Part shown: in pieces, positions 50,775 through 62,935 of the stretch | Layout: each line of letters starts with the position of its first letter | How positions within the stretch are numbered: position 1 is the first letter of the stretch | Assembly: GCA_949752795.1 (NCBI GenBank) | Contig: CATKHW010000286.1 | Coordinates: forward strand, 248,001-312,000 | Origin: Hyperoodon ampullatus | Lineage: Eukaryota > Chordata > Mammalia > Artiodactyla > Ziphiidae | Direction: 5' to 3' | DNA length: 64,000 nucleotides | Program-made: the position numbers and the translations under genes | The notes under the pieces: model-generated | Database searches by the model: none | What the model saw: only the letters and a program-made list of their open reading frames with translations | What the model was told of the DNA's origin: nothing

Positions 50775-52512
50775 TCTTATGATAAGTTTCTGTTTCTGTA
50801 TGACTTATTTCACTTAGAATCATCGTACCTGAATCCACCCATTTTGCTGCTACTGGTCTTATGACATTGATTTCATGGCTGAGGGATATTCCATCGTACG
50901 TAAGTACCACAATTTTTTGAACCATTTTTATATTTCCTGGGATATTTAAGTTGTACCGAAGTTGAGGTCCTTGTAAGCAGTGCAGCCCTAAGTTTTGGGG
51001 TGGCTCTGTCTTATTGATTTTCAGTTTTCCCAAGGTATATTCCCTAGACTGGAAGTGCCCTTGCCTCTGTAGCTCTGTTGTTTACTTGTTTTATGGAACA
51101 CAATGCACTCCTCCAGAGAGGCAGTTGGCAATTTACATCCCGCCCATCAGCATAACAAGGCTCCCTGTTCTCCAGGGCCTGTCTTGCCTTTCTGGTTTTT
51201 ACACATTTTGTGGATGTCCCTTTTGACCGGTGGGAAGTGACACTTCTTAGTAGTGCAGATTTGCATTGCACGCTTGCTTGCTTGGCCAAAAAGGGCATAG
51301 GCGTTTTCTCCTGAATATATTCAGGAGAAAACGCCTACGCCCTTTTTGGCCAAGTGCATCATTGTCGAAGTTGTGCCCCTCTTCCTGTGCTTTAAAGGTG
51401 ATTCCAACGTACCTCTTGAACTCTGTTTCCTGCTATTCTGCCTCGCTTTCAATTCCGCCTCGTTGCCTTCCCCTAACAGATTTTTGGACGATAGTTCTCC
51501 TTTATTGCTCTGCCAGTTTGTGAATTGCTGTGCCCTTGAGCTCCATTTTTCAATTCGTTTTTTGTGAGCTGACCGCAAGTCCAAAATTTTGGTTCAGGAC
51601 CTATACTGGTTCCCAGTGGGTGGCTGAGACTTTGGTTAATTCTTCTTCCTGCCGGGAAATTACAGTGATATGTGCCCGTCCAAATGCCTAACAGCTACTC
51701 TCTCATTGGTTCTCCCTCTTCCCTTTCATCCTCTGCCAAATTGGAACCTGTGCGAACCAGGAGGTTAAAGGGGCTGTCTCTCCAAGTTGGGAGGTTGATA
51801 GTAAAGCAGATGGAAAGTCAAACCGCAGCACCATGTGAGGGATTATTCGTTGAATTTTAGAAACCTTTCGTATTCACAGTGTGTCCGTTCTCTAGGTTTC
51901 CCGTACATGTTATAGCTGTAGTAATATTCCCTTCAACCTGGAGAGTTGGGACCCATGGAATGGGTGCCATGCATTATTGTTTTAAAGGGTCTGCATTTGC
52001 TCACCCAATCTCACCAATCGTCTCAGTCCCAAGTGTCCCTCCTTATGCCACATCCAGCTGTCATTGTAGATAGGATCATTCCACGGTTCATCAGAGACCC
52101 TGAAGGAATTGTAAAGAATTTCCCAGTTTTTTTGTTTTGTTTTTGAAATTCCTTTTTATAGTGGGTTTGAGCTGATTCTCGCTGCCATGTTTATGCCAGT
52201 CTAGACACACTTGATTCCCTTACGGAGACATATCAATACATAGGTTTTAAGATTCTTACTAGTCAGATATATTCCTCTGCAGGTAATATGGGGTTTTGAG
52301 TCCCTTTCACTGAGGAAGTTGTAGGTCTTGTTTATTCCATAGTTGGTTTTTGGAACGGTACCTCTGCTTATATCAAACTCTGGTTTTATGCATCACCCCA
52401 CATCTCCTTCCCCCTTAAGCAGGCATAAGAGTGTTTTCTAAATGTGAGACACTGTTCTCTTTCCTAACTCAGTTCAAGTGTAGCCATGTTTACAGGATCT
52501 TCATAAGTGATA
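50775..52512. repeat. Satellite monomer M26, class B (position 3 of the 4-mer)
   Basis: Class B with gtttctgtatgac, cctaagttttgggg, gcattgcacgc and ccatgtgagggattattc, repeated in M30. Palindrome 51281-51354 has the coupled taggcg/cgccta pair and one mismatch elsewhere (gggcat). Confidence 0.92.
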
Positions 52513-54249
52513 TCTTATGATAAGATTCTTTTTCTGTGTGACTTATTTCACTTAGAATCATCGTACCTGAATCCACCCATTTTGCTGCTACTGGTCTTAT
52601 GACATTGATTTCATGGCTGAGGGATATTCCATCGTACGTAAGTACCACAATTTTTTGAACCATTTTTATAATTCCTGGGATATTAAGGTGTACCCAAGTT
52701 GAGGTCCTTGTAAGCAGTGCAGCCCTAAATTTTGGGGTGGCTCTGTCTTATTGATTTTCAGAATTCCCAAGGTATATTTCCTAGACTGGAAGTGCCCTTG
52801 GCTCTTTAGCTCTGTTCTTTACTTGTTTTAGGGAACACAATATACACCTCCAGAGAGGCAGTTGGCAATTTACATCCCGCCCATCAGCATAACAAGGCTC
52901 CCTGTTCTCCAGGGCCTGTCTTGCCTTTCTGGTTTTTACACATTTTGTGGATGTCCCTTTTGACCGGTGGGAAGTGACACTTCTTAGTAGTGCAGATTTG
53001 CATTGCCCGCTTGCTTGCTTGGCCAAAAAGGGCATAGGCGTTTTCTCCTGAATATATTCAGGAGAAAACGCCTACGCCCTTTTTGGCCAAGTGCATCATT
53101 GTCGAAGTTGTGCCCCTCTTCCTGTGCTTTAAAGGTGATTCCAACGTACCTCTTGAACTCTGTTTCCTGCTATTCTGCCTCGCTTTCAATTCCGCCTCGT
53201 TGCCTTCCCCTAACAGATTTTTGGACGATAGTTCTCCTTTATTGCTCTGCCAGTTTGTGAATTGCTGTGCCCTTGAGCTCCATTTTTCAATTCGTTTTTT
53301 TGTGAGCTGACCGCAAGTCCAAAATTTTGGTTCAGAACCTATACTGGTTCCCAGTGGGTGGCTGAGACTTTGGTTAATTCTTCTTCCTGCCGGAAATTAC
53401 AGTGATATGTGCCCGTCCAAATGCCTAACAGCTACTCTCTCATTGGTTCTCCCTCTTCCCTTTCATCCTCTGCCAAATTGGAACCTGTGCGAACCAGGAG
53501 GTTAAAGGGGCTGTCTCTCCAAGTTGGGAGGTTGATAGTAAAGCAGATGGAAAGTCAAACCGGAGCACCATGAGAGGGACTATTCGTTGAGTTTTAGAAA
53601 CCTTTCGTATTCACAGTGTGTCCGTTCTCTAGGTTTCCCGTACATGTTATAGCTGTAGTAATATTCCCTTCAACCTGGAGAGTTGGGACCCATGGAATGG
53701 GTGCCATGCATTATTGTTTTAAAGGGTCTGCATTTGCTCACCCAATCTCACCAATCGTCTCAGTCCCAAGTGTCCCTCCTTATGCCACATCCAGCTGTCA
53801 TTGTAGATAGGATCATTCCACGGTTCATCAGAGACCCTGAAGGAATTGTAAAGAATTTCCCAGTTTTTTTGTTTTGTTTTTGAAATTCCTTTTTATAGTG
53901 GGTTTGAGCTGATTCTCGCTGCCATGTTTATGCCAGTCTAGACACACTTGATTCCCTTACGGAGACATATCAATACATAGGTTTTAAGATTCTTACTAGT
54001 CAGATATATTCCTCTGCGGGTAATATGGGGTTTTGAGTCCCTTTCACTGAGGAAGGTGTAGGTCTTGTTTATTCCATAGTTGGTTTTTGGAACGGTACCT
54101 GTGCTTATATCAAACTCTGGTTTTATGCATCACCCCACATCTCCTTCCCCCTTAAGCAGGCATAAGAGTGTTTTCTAAATGTGAGACACTGTTCTCTTTC
54201 CTAACTCAGTTCAAGTGTAGCCATGTTTACAGGATCTTCATAAGTGATA
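52513..54249. repeat. Satellite monomer M27, A-to-B mosaic (position 4 of the 4-mer)
   Basis: A-class 5' part with gataagattctttt, switching to B at gtgacacttcttag. Has cattccacggttc near 53813. Palindrome 53018-53091 has one mismatch and the coupled taggcg/cgccta pair. Confidence 0.92.
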
Positions 54250-55986
54250 TCTTATGATAAGTTTCTGTTTCTCTGTGACTTATTTCACTTAGAATCATCG
54301 TACCTGAATCCACCCATTTTGCTGCTACTGGTCTTATGACATTGATTTCATGGCTGAGGGATATTCCATCGTACGTAAGTACCACAATTTTTTGAACCAT
54401 TTTTATATTTCCTGGGATATTAAGGTGTACCCAAGTTGAGGTCCTTGTAAGCAGTGCAGCCCTAAATTTTGGGGTGGCTCTGTCTTATTGATTTTCAGAA
54501 TTCCCAAGGTATATTTCCTAGACTGGAAGTGCCCTTGGCTCTTTAGCTCTGTTCTTTACTTGTTTTAGGGAACACAATATACACCTCCAGAGAGGCAGTT
54601 GGCAATTTACATCCCGCCTATCAGCATAACAAGGCTCCCTCTTCTCCAGGGCCTGTTTTGCCTTTCTGGTTTTTCCACATTTTGTGGATGTCCCTTTTGA
54701 CCGGTGGGAAGTGATACTTCTTTGTAGTGCAGATTTGCATTGCCCGCTTGCTTGCTTGGCCAAAAGGGTCGTATGCGTTTTCTCCTGAATATATTCAGGA
54801 GAAAACACATACGCCCTTTTTGGCCAAGTGCTTCATTGTCGAAGTTGTGCCCCTCTTCCTGTGCTTTAAATGCGATTCCAACGTACCTCTTGAAATCTGA
54901 TTCCTGCTATTCAGCCTCGCTTTCAAGTCCGCCTCGTTGCCTTCCCTCAACAGATTTTTGGACGATAGTTGTCCTTTATTACTCGGCCAGTTTGTGAATT
55001 GCTGTGCCCCTGAGCTCCATTTTTCAACTCGTTTTTGGTGAGCTGATCGCAAGTCCAAAATTTTGGTTCAGGACCTATGCTGGTTCCCGGTGGGGGGCTG
55101 AGACTTTGGTTAATTCTTCTTCCTGCCGGGAATTTAGAGTGATGTGTGTCCGTCCAAATGCCTAACAGCTACTCTCTCATTGGTTCTCCCTCTTCCCTTT
55201 CATCCTCTGCCAAATTGGAAACCTGTGCGAACCAGGAGGTTAAAGGGGCTGTCTCTCCAAGTTGGGAGATTGATAGTAAAGCAGATGCAAAGTCAAACCG
55301 GAGCACCAGTAGAGGGACTATTCGTTGAGTTTTAGAAACCTTTTGTATTCACAGTGTGTCCGTTCTCTAGTTTTACCGTACATTTTATAACTGTAGTAAT
55401 ATTCCCTTCAACCTGGAGAGTTGGGACCCATGGAATGGGTGCCATGCATTATTGCTTTAAAGAGTCTGCATTTGCTCACCCAATCTCACCAATCCTCTCA
55501 GTCCCAAGTGTCCAGCCTTATGCAACATCCAGCTGTCATTGTAGATAGGGTCATTCCAGGATTCATCAGAGTCCCTGAAAGAATTGTAAAGAATTTCCCA
55601 GTTTTTTGTTTTGTTTTTGAAATTGCTTTCTATAGTGGGTTTGAGCTGATTCTCCCTGCCATGTTTATGCCAGTCTAGACACACTTGATTCCCTTACGGA
55701 GACATATCAATACATAGGTTTTAAGATTCTTACTAGTCAGATATATTCCTCTGCGGGTAATATGGGGTTTTGAGTCCCTTTCACTGAGGAAGGTGTAGGT
55801 CTTGTCTATTCCATAGTTGGTTTTTGGAACGGTACCTGTGCTTATATCAAACTCTGGTTTTATGCATGACCCCACCTCTCCTTCCCCCTTAAGCAGGCAT
55901 AAGAGTGTTTTCTAAATGTGAGACACTGTTCTCTTTCCTAAATCAGTTCAAGTGTAGCCATGCTTACAGGATCTTCATAAGTGATA
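54250..55986. repeat. Satellite monomer M28, class A (4-mer, second round)
   Basis: Same as M24 in length and markers. Noticed differences: caccagtagaggg near 55304, gttttaccgtac near 55371 and gtggggggctg near 55090. Palindrome 54755-54828 has three mismatches. Confidence 0.92.
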
Positions 55987-57723
55987 TCTTATGATAAGTT
56001 TCTTTTTCTGTGTGACTTATTTCACTTAGAATCATCGTACCTGAATCCCCCCATTTTGCTGCTACTGGTCTTATGACATTGATTTCATGGCTGAGGGATA
56101 TTCCATCGTACGTAAGTACCACAATTTTTTGAACCATTTTTATATTTCCTGGGATATTTAAGTTGTACCCAAGTTGAGGTCCTTGTAAGCAGTGCAGCCC
56201 TAAATTTTGGGGTGGCTCTGTCTTATTGATTTTCAGATTTCCCAAGGTATATTCCCTAGACTGGAAGTGCCCTTGCCTCTGTAGCTCTGTTGTTTACTTG
56301 TTTTATGGAACACAATGCACTCCTCCAGAGAGGCAGTTGGCAATTTACATCCCACCCATCAGCATAACAAGGCTCCCAGTTCTCCAGGGCCTCTCTTGCC
56401 TTTCTGGTTTTTACACATTTTGTGGATGTCCCTTTTGACCGGTGGGAAGTGACACTTCTTAGTAGTGCAGATTTGCATTGCCCGCTTGCTTGCTTGGCCA
56501 AAAAGGGCGTAGGCGTTTTCTCCTGAATATATTCAGGAGAAATCGCATACGCCCTTTTTGGCCAAGTGCATCATTGTCGAAGTTGTGCCCCTCTTCCTGT
56601 GCTTTAAAGGTGATTCCAACGTACCTCTTGAACTCTGTTTCCTGCTATTCTGCCTCGCTTTCAATTCCACCTCGTTGCCTTCCCCTAACAGATTTTTGGA
56701 CGATAGTTCTCCTTTATTGCTCTGCCAGTTTGTGAATTGCTGTGCCCTTGAGCTCCATTTTTCAATTCGTGTTTTGTGAGCTGACCGCAAGTCCAAAATT
56801 TTGGTTCAGGACCTATACTGGTTCCCAGTGGGTGGCTGAGAGTTTGGTTAATTCTTCTGACTGCCGGGAAATTACAGTGATATATGCCCGTCCAAATGCC
56901 TAACAGCTACTCTCTCATTGGTTCTCCCTCTTCCCTTTCATCCTCTGCCAAATTGGCAACCTGTGCGAACCAGGAGGTTAAAGGGGCTGTCTCTCCAAGT
57001 TGGGAGGTTAATAGTAAAGCAGATGGAAAGTCAAACCGGAGCACCAGGAGAGGGACTATTCGTTGAGTTTTAGAAACCTTTCGTATTCACAGTGTGTCCG
57101 TTCTCTAGGTTTCCCGTACATGTTATAGCTGTAGTAATATTCCCTTCAACCTGGAGAGTTGGGACCCATGGAATGGGTGCCATGCATTATTGTTTTAAAG
57201 GGTCTGCATTTGCTCACCCAATCTCACCAATCGTCTCAGTCCCAAGTGTCCCTCCTTATGCCACATCCAGCTGTCATTGTAGATAGGATCATTCCAGGAT
57301 TCATCAGAGACCCTGAAGGAATTGTAAAGAATTTCCCACTTTTTTTGTTTTGTTTTTGAAATTCCTTTTTATAGTGGGTTTGAGCTGATTCTCGCTGCCA
57401 TGTTTATGCCAGTCTAGACACACTTGATTCCCTTACGGACATATCAATACATAGGTTTTAAGATTCTTACTAGTCAGATATATTCCTCTGCGGGTAATAT
57501 GGGGTTTTGAGTCCCTTTCACTGAGGAAGGTGTAGGTCTTGTCTATTCCATAGTTGGTTTTTGGAAGGGTACCTGTGCTTATATCAAACTCTGGTTTTAT
57601 GCATCACCCCACCTCTCCTTTCCCCTTAAGCAGGCATAAGAGTGTTTTCTAAATGTGACACACTGTTCTCTTTCCTAAATCAGTTCAAGTGTAGCCATGC
57701 TTACAGGATCTTCATAAGTGATA
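55987..57723. repeat. Satellite monomer M29, class B (4-mer, second round)
   Basis: Same as M25. Noticed differences: ggaggttaatag near 57003, cctttccccttaag near 57617 and atgtgacacac near 57653. Palindrome 56493-56566 has two mismatches. Confidence 0.92.
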
Positions 57724-59461
57724 TCTTATGATAAGTTTCTGTTTCTGTATGACTTATTTCACTTAGAATCATCGTACCTGAATCCACCCATTTTGCTGCT
57801 ACTGGTCTTATGACATTGATTTCATGGCTGAGGGATATTCCATCGTACGTAAGTACCACAATTTTTTGAACCATTTTTATATTTCCTGGGATATTTAAGT
57901 TGTACCGAAGTTGAGGTCCTTGTAAGCAGTGCAGCCCTAAGTTTTGGGGTGGCTCTGTCTTATTGATTTTCAGTTTTCCCAAGGTATATTCCCTAGACTG
58001 GAAGTGCCCTTGCCTCTGTAGCTCTGTTGTTTACTTGTTTTATGGAACACAATGCACTCCTCCAGAGAGGCAGTTGGCAATTTACATCCCGCCCATCAGC
58101 ATAACAAGGCTCCCAGTTCTCCAGGGCCTGTCTTGCCTTTCTGGTTTTTACACATTTTGTGGATGTCCCTTTTGACCGGTGGGAAGTGACACTTCTTAGT
58201 AGTGCAGATTTGCATTGCACGCTTGCTTGCTTGGCCAAAAAGGGCATAGGCGTTTTCTCCTGAATATATTCAGGAGAAAACGCCTACGCCCTTTTTGGCC
58301 AAGTGCATCATTGTCGAAGTTGTGCCCCTCTTCCTGTGCTTTAAAGGTGATTCCAACGTACCTCTTGAACTCTGTTTCCTGCTATTCTGCCTCGCTTTCA
58401 ATTCCGCCTCGTTGCCTTCCCCTAACAGATTTTTGGACGATAGTTCTCCTTTATTGCTCTGCCAGTTTGTGAATTGCTGTGCCCTTGAGCTCCATTTTTC
58501 AATTCGTTTTTTGTGAGCTGACCGCAAGTCCAAAATTTTGGTTCAGGACCTATACTGGTTCCCAGTGGGTGGCTGAGACTTTGGTTAATTCTTCTTCCTG
58601 CCGGGAAATTACAGTGATATGTGCCCGTCCAAATGCCTAACAGCTACTCTCTCATTGGTTCTCCCTCTTCCCTTTCATCCTCTGCCAAATTGGAACCTGT
58701 GCGAACCAGGAGGTTAAAGGGGCTGTCTCTCCAATTTGGGAGGTTGATAGTAAAGCAGATGGAAAGTCAAACCGCAGCACCATGTGAGGGATTATTCGTT
58801 GAATTTTAGAAACCTTTCGTATTCACAGTGTGTCCGTTCTCTAGGTTTCCCGTACATGTTATAGCTGTAGTAATATTCCCTTCAACCTGGAGAGTTGGGA
58901 CCCATGGAATGGGTGCCATGCATTATTGTTTTAAAGGGTCTGCATTTGCTCACCCAATCTCACCAATCGTCTCAGTCCCAAGTGTCCCTCCTTATGCCAC
59001 ATCCAGCTGTCATTGTAGATAGGATCATTCCACGGTTCATCAGAGACCCTGAAGGAATTGTAAAGAATTTCCCAGTTTTTTTGTTTTGTTTTTGAAATTC
59101 CTTTTTATAGTGGGTTTGAGCTGATTCTCGCTGCCATGTTTATGCCAGTCTAGACACACTTGATTCCCTTACGGAGACATATCAATACATAGGTTTTAAG
59201 ATTCTTACTAGTCAGATATATTCCTCTGCAGGTAATATGGGGTTTTGAGTCCCTTTCACTGAGGAAGTTGTAGGTCTTGTTTATTCCATAGTTGGTTTTT
59301 GGAACGGTACCTCTGCTTATATCAAACTCTGGTTTTATGCATCACCCCACATCTCCTTCCCCCTTAAGCAGGCATAAGAGTGTTTTCTAAATGTGAGACA
59401 CTGTTCTCTTTCCTAACTCAGTTCAAGTGTAGCCATGTTTACAGGATCTTCATAAGTGATA
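57724..59461. repeat. Satellite monomer M30, class B (4-mer, second round)
   Basis: Same as M26 and of equal length (1738). Noticed differences: ggctcccagttc near 58109 and ctccaatttggg near 58729. Palindrome 58230-58303 has one mismatch. Confidence 0.92.
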
Positions 59462-61198
59462 TCTTATGATAAGATTCTTTTTCTGTGTGACTTATTTCAC
59501 TTAGAATCATCGTACCTGAATCCACCCATTTTGCTGCTACTGGTCTTATGACATTGATTTCATGGCTGAGGGATATTCCATCGTACGTAAGTACCACAAT
59601 TTTTTGAACCATTTTTATAATTCCTGGGATATTAAGGTGTACCCAAGTTGAGGTCCTTGTAAGCAGTGCAGCCCTAAATTTTGGGGTGGCTCTGTCTTAT
59701 TGATTTTCAGAATTCCCAAGGTATATTTCCTAGACTGGAAGTGCCCTTGGCTCTTTAGCTCTGTTCTTTACTTGTTTTAGGGAACACAATATACACCTCC
59801 AGAGAGGCAGTTGGCAATTTACATCCCGCCCATCAGCATAACAAGGCTCCCTGTTCTCCAGGGCCTGTCTTGCCTTTCTGGTTTTTACACATTTTGTGGA
59901 TGTCCCTTTTGACCGGTGGGAAGTGACACTTCTTAGTAGTGCAGATTTGCATTGCCCGCTTGCTTGCTTGGCCAAAAAGGGCATAGGCGTTTTCTCCTGA
60001 ATATATTCAGGAGAAAACGCCTACGCCCTTTTTGGCCAAGTGCATCATTGTCGAAGTTGTGCCCCTCTTCCTGTGCTTTAAAGGTGATTCCAACGTACCT
60101 CTTGAACTCTGTTTCCTGCTATTCTGCCTCGCTTTCAATTCCGCCTCGTTGCCTTCCCCTAACAGATTTTTGGACGATAGTTCTCCTTTATTGCTCTGCC
60201 AGTTTGTGAATTGCTGTGCCCTTGAGCTCCATTTTTCAATTCGTTTTTTTGTGAGCTGACCGCAAGTCCAAAATTTTGGTTCAGAACCTATACTGGTTCC
60301 CAGTGGGTGGCTGAGACTTTGGTTAATTCTTCTTCCTGCCGGAAATTACAGTGATATGTGCCCGTCCAAATGCCTAACAGCTACTCTCTCATTGGTTCTC
60401 CCTCTTCCCTTTCATCCTCTGCCAAATTGGAACCTGTGCGAACCAGGAGGTTAAAGGGGCTGTCTCTCCAAGTTGGGAGGTTGATAGTAAAGCAGATGGA
60501 AAGTCAAACCGGAGCACCATGAGAGGGACTATTCGTTGAGTTTTAGAAACCTTTCGTATTCACAGTGTGTCCGTTCTCTAGGTTTCCCGTACATGTTATA
60601 GCTGTAGTAATATTCCCTTCAACCTGGAGAGTTGGGACCCATGGAATGGGTGCCATGCATTATTGTTTTAAAGGGTCTGCATTTGCTCACCCAATCTCAC
60701 CAATCGTCTCAGTCCCAAGTGTCCCTCCTTATGCCACATGCAGCTGTCATTGTAGATAGGATCATTCCAGGGTTCATCAGAGACCCTGAAGGAATTGTAA
60801 AGAATTTCCCAGTTTTTTTGTTTTGTTTTTGAAATTCCTTTTTATAGTGGGTTTGAGATGATTCTCGCTGCCATGTTTATGCCAGTCTAGACACACTTGA
60901 TTCCCTTACGGAGACATATCAATACATAGGTTTTAAGATTCTTACTAGTCAGATATATTCCTCTGCGGGTAATATGGGGTTTTGAGTCCCTTTCACTGAG
61001 GAAGGTGTAGGTCTTGTTTATTCCATAGTTGGTTTTTGGAACGGTACCTGTGCTTATATCAAACTCTGGTTTTATGCATCACCCCACATCTCCTTCCCCC
61101 TTAAGCAGGCATAAGAGTGTTTTCTAAATGTGAGACACTGTTCTCTTTCCTAACTCAGTTCAAGTGTAGCCATGTTTACAGGATCTTCATAAGTGATA
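59462..61198. repeat. Satellite monomer M31, A-to-B mosaic (4-mer, second round)
   Basis: Same as M27 except for a short patch at about 60738-60850 that matches M21 (catgcagctgtc, ccagggttc, ttgagatgattc); afterwards it returns to the M27 form (cttgtttattcc, ccccacatctcc). Palindrome 59967-60040 has one mismatch. Confidence 0.92.
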
Positions 61199-62935
61199 TC
61201 TTATGATAAGTTTCTGTTTCTCTGTGACTTATTTCACTTAGAATCATCGTACCTGAATCCACCCATTTTGCTGCTACTGGTCTTATGACATTGATTTCAT
61301 GGCTGAGGGATATTCCATCGTACGTAAGTACCACAATTTTTTGAACCATTTTTATATTTCCTGGGATATTAAGGTGTACCCAAGTTGAGGTCCTTGTAAG
61401 CAGTGCAGCCCTAAATTTTGGGGTGGCTCTGTCTTATTGATTTTCAGAATTCCCAAGGTATATTTCCTAGACTGGAAGTGCCCTTGGCTCTTTAGCTCTG
61501 TTCTTTACTTGTTTTAGGGAACACAATATACACCTCCAGAGAGGCAGTTGGCAATTTACATCCCGCCTATCAGCATAACAAGGCTCCCTCTTCTCCAGGG
61601 CCTGTTTTGCCTTTCTGGTTTTTCCACATTTTGTGGATGTCCCTTTTGACCGGTGGGAAGTGATACTTCTTTGTAGTGCAGATTTGCATTGCCCGCTTGC
61701 TTGCTTGGCCAAAAGGGTCGTATGCGTTTTCTCCTGAATATATTCAGGAGAAAACACATACGCCCTTTTTGGCCAAGTGCTTCATTGTCGAAGTTGTGCC
61801 CCTCTTCCTGTGCTTTAAATGCGATTCCAACGTACCTCTTGAAATCTGATTCCTGCTATTCAGCCTCGCTTTCAAGTCCGCCTCGTTGCCTTCCCTCAAC
61901 AGATTTTTGGACGATAGTTGTCCTTTATTACTCGGCCAGTTTGTGAATTGCTGTGCCCCTTAGCTCCATTTTTCAACTCGTTTTTGGTGAGCTGATCGCA
62001 AGTCCAAAATTTTGGTTCAGGACCTATGCTGGTTCCCGGTGGGGGGCTGAGACTTTGGTTAATTCTTCTTCCTGCCGGGAATTTAGAGTGATGTGTGTCC
62101 GTCCAAATGCCTAACAGCTACTCTCTCATTGGTTCTCCCTCTTCCCTTTCATCCTCTGCCAAATTGGAAACCTGTGCGAACCAGGAGGTTAAAGGGGCTG
62201 TCTCTCCAAGTTGGGAGATTGATAGTAAAGCAGATGCAAAGTCAAACCGGAGCACCAGTAGAGGGACTATTCGTTGAGTTTTAGAAACCTTTTGTATTCA
62301 CAGTGTGTCCGTTCTCTAGTTTTCCCGTACATTTTATAACTGTAGTAATATTCCCTTCAACCTGGAGAGTTGGGACCCATGGAATGGGTGCCATGCATTA
62401 TTGCTTTAAAGAGTCTGCATTTGCTCACCCAATCTCACCAATCCTCTCAGTCCCAAGTGTCCAGCCTTATGCAACATCCAGCTGTCATTGTAGATAGGGT
62501 CATTCCAGGATTCATCAGAGTCCCTGAAAGAATTGTAAAGAATTTCCCAGTTTTTTGTTTTGTTTTTGAAATTGCTTTCTATAGTGGGTTTGAGCTGATT
62601 CTCCCTGCCATGTTTATGCCAGTCTAGACACACTTGATTCCCTTACGGAGACATATCAATACATAGGTTTTAAGATTCTTACTAGTCAGATATATTCCTC
62701 TGCGGGTAATATGGGGTTTTGAGTCCCTTTCACTGAGGAAGGTGTAGGTCTTGTCTATTCCATAGTTGGTTTTTGGAACGGTACCTGTGCTTATATCAAA
62801 CTCTGGTTTTATGCATGACCCCACCTCTCCTTCCCCCTTAAGCAGGCATAAGAGTGTTTTCTAAATGTGAGACACTGTTCTCTTTCCTAAATCAGTTCAA
62901 GTGTAGCCATGCTTACAGGATCTTCATAAGTGATA
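61199..62935. repeat. Satellite monomer M32, class A (4-mer, third round)
   Basis: Same as M28 and M24. It has caccagtagaggg like M28 but gttttcccgtac like M24, and a private tgccccttagctcc near 61957. Palindrome 61704-61777 has three mismatches. Confidence 0.92.

Larger units (their letters stand above)
47301..61198. repeat. Four-monomer higher-order repeat, two full rounds of 6949 bp
   Basis: M24-M27 (47301-54249) and M28-M31 (54250-61198) have identical monomer lengths (1737, 1737, 1738, 1737) and share every private marker. I noticed about a dozen substitutions and no indel between the rounds. A third round starts with M32 and stops at M33. M23 is a more diverged fourth-position copy on the left. 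Confidence 0.9.

Noticed and set aside
47301..61198. The near-identical 6949-bp rounds as an assembly duplication
   Set aside because: The rounds differ at about a dozen sites, M31 carries a distinct patch, and M23 and M32 extend the register with their own differences, so a simple duplicated contig is unlikely; long reads would settle it.
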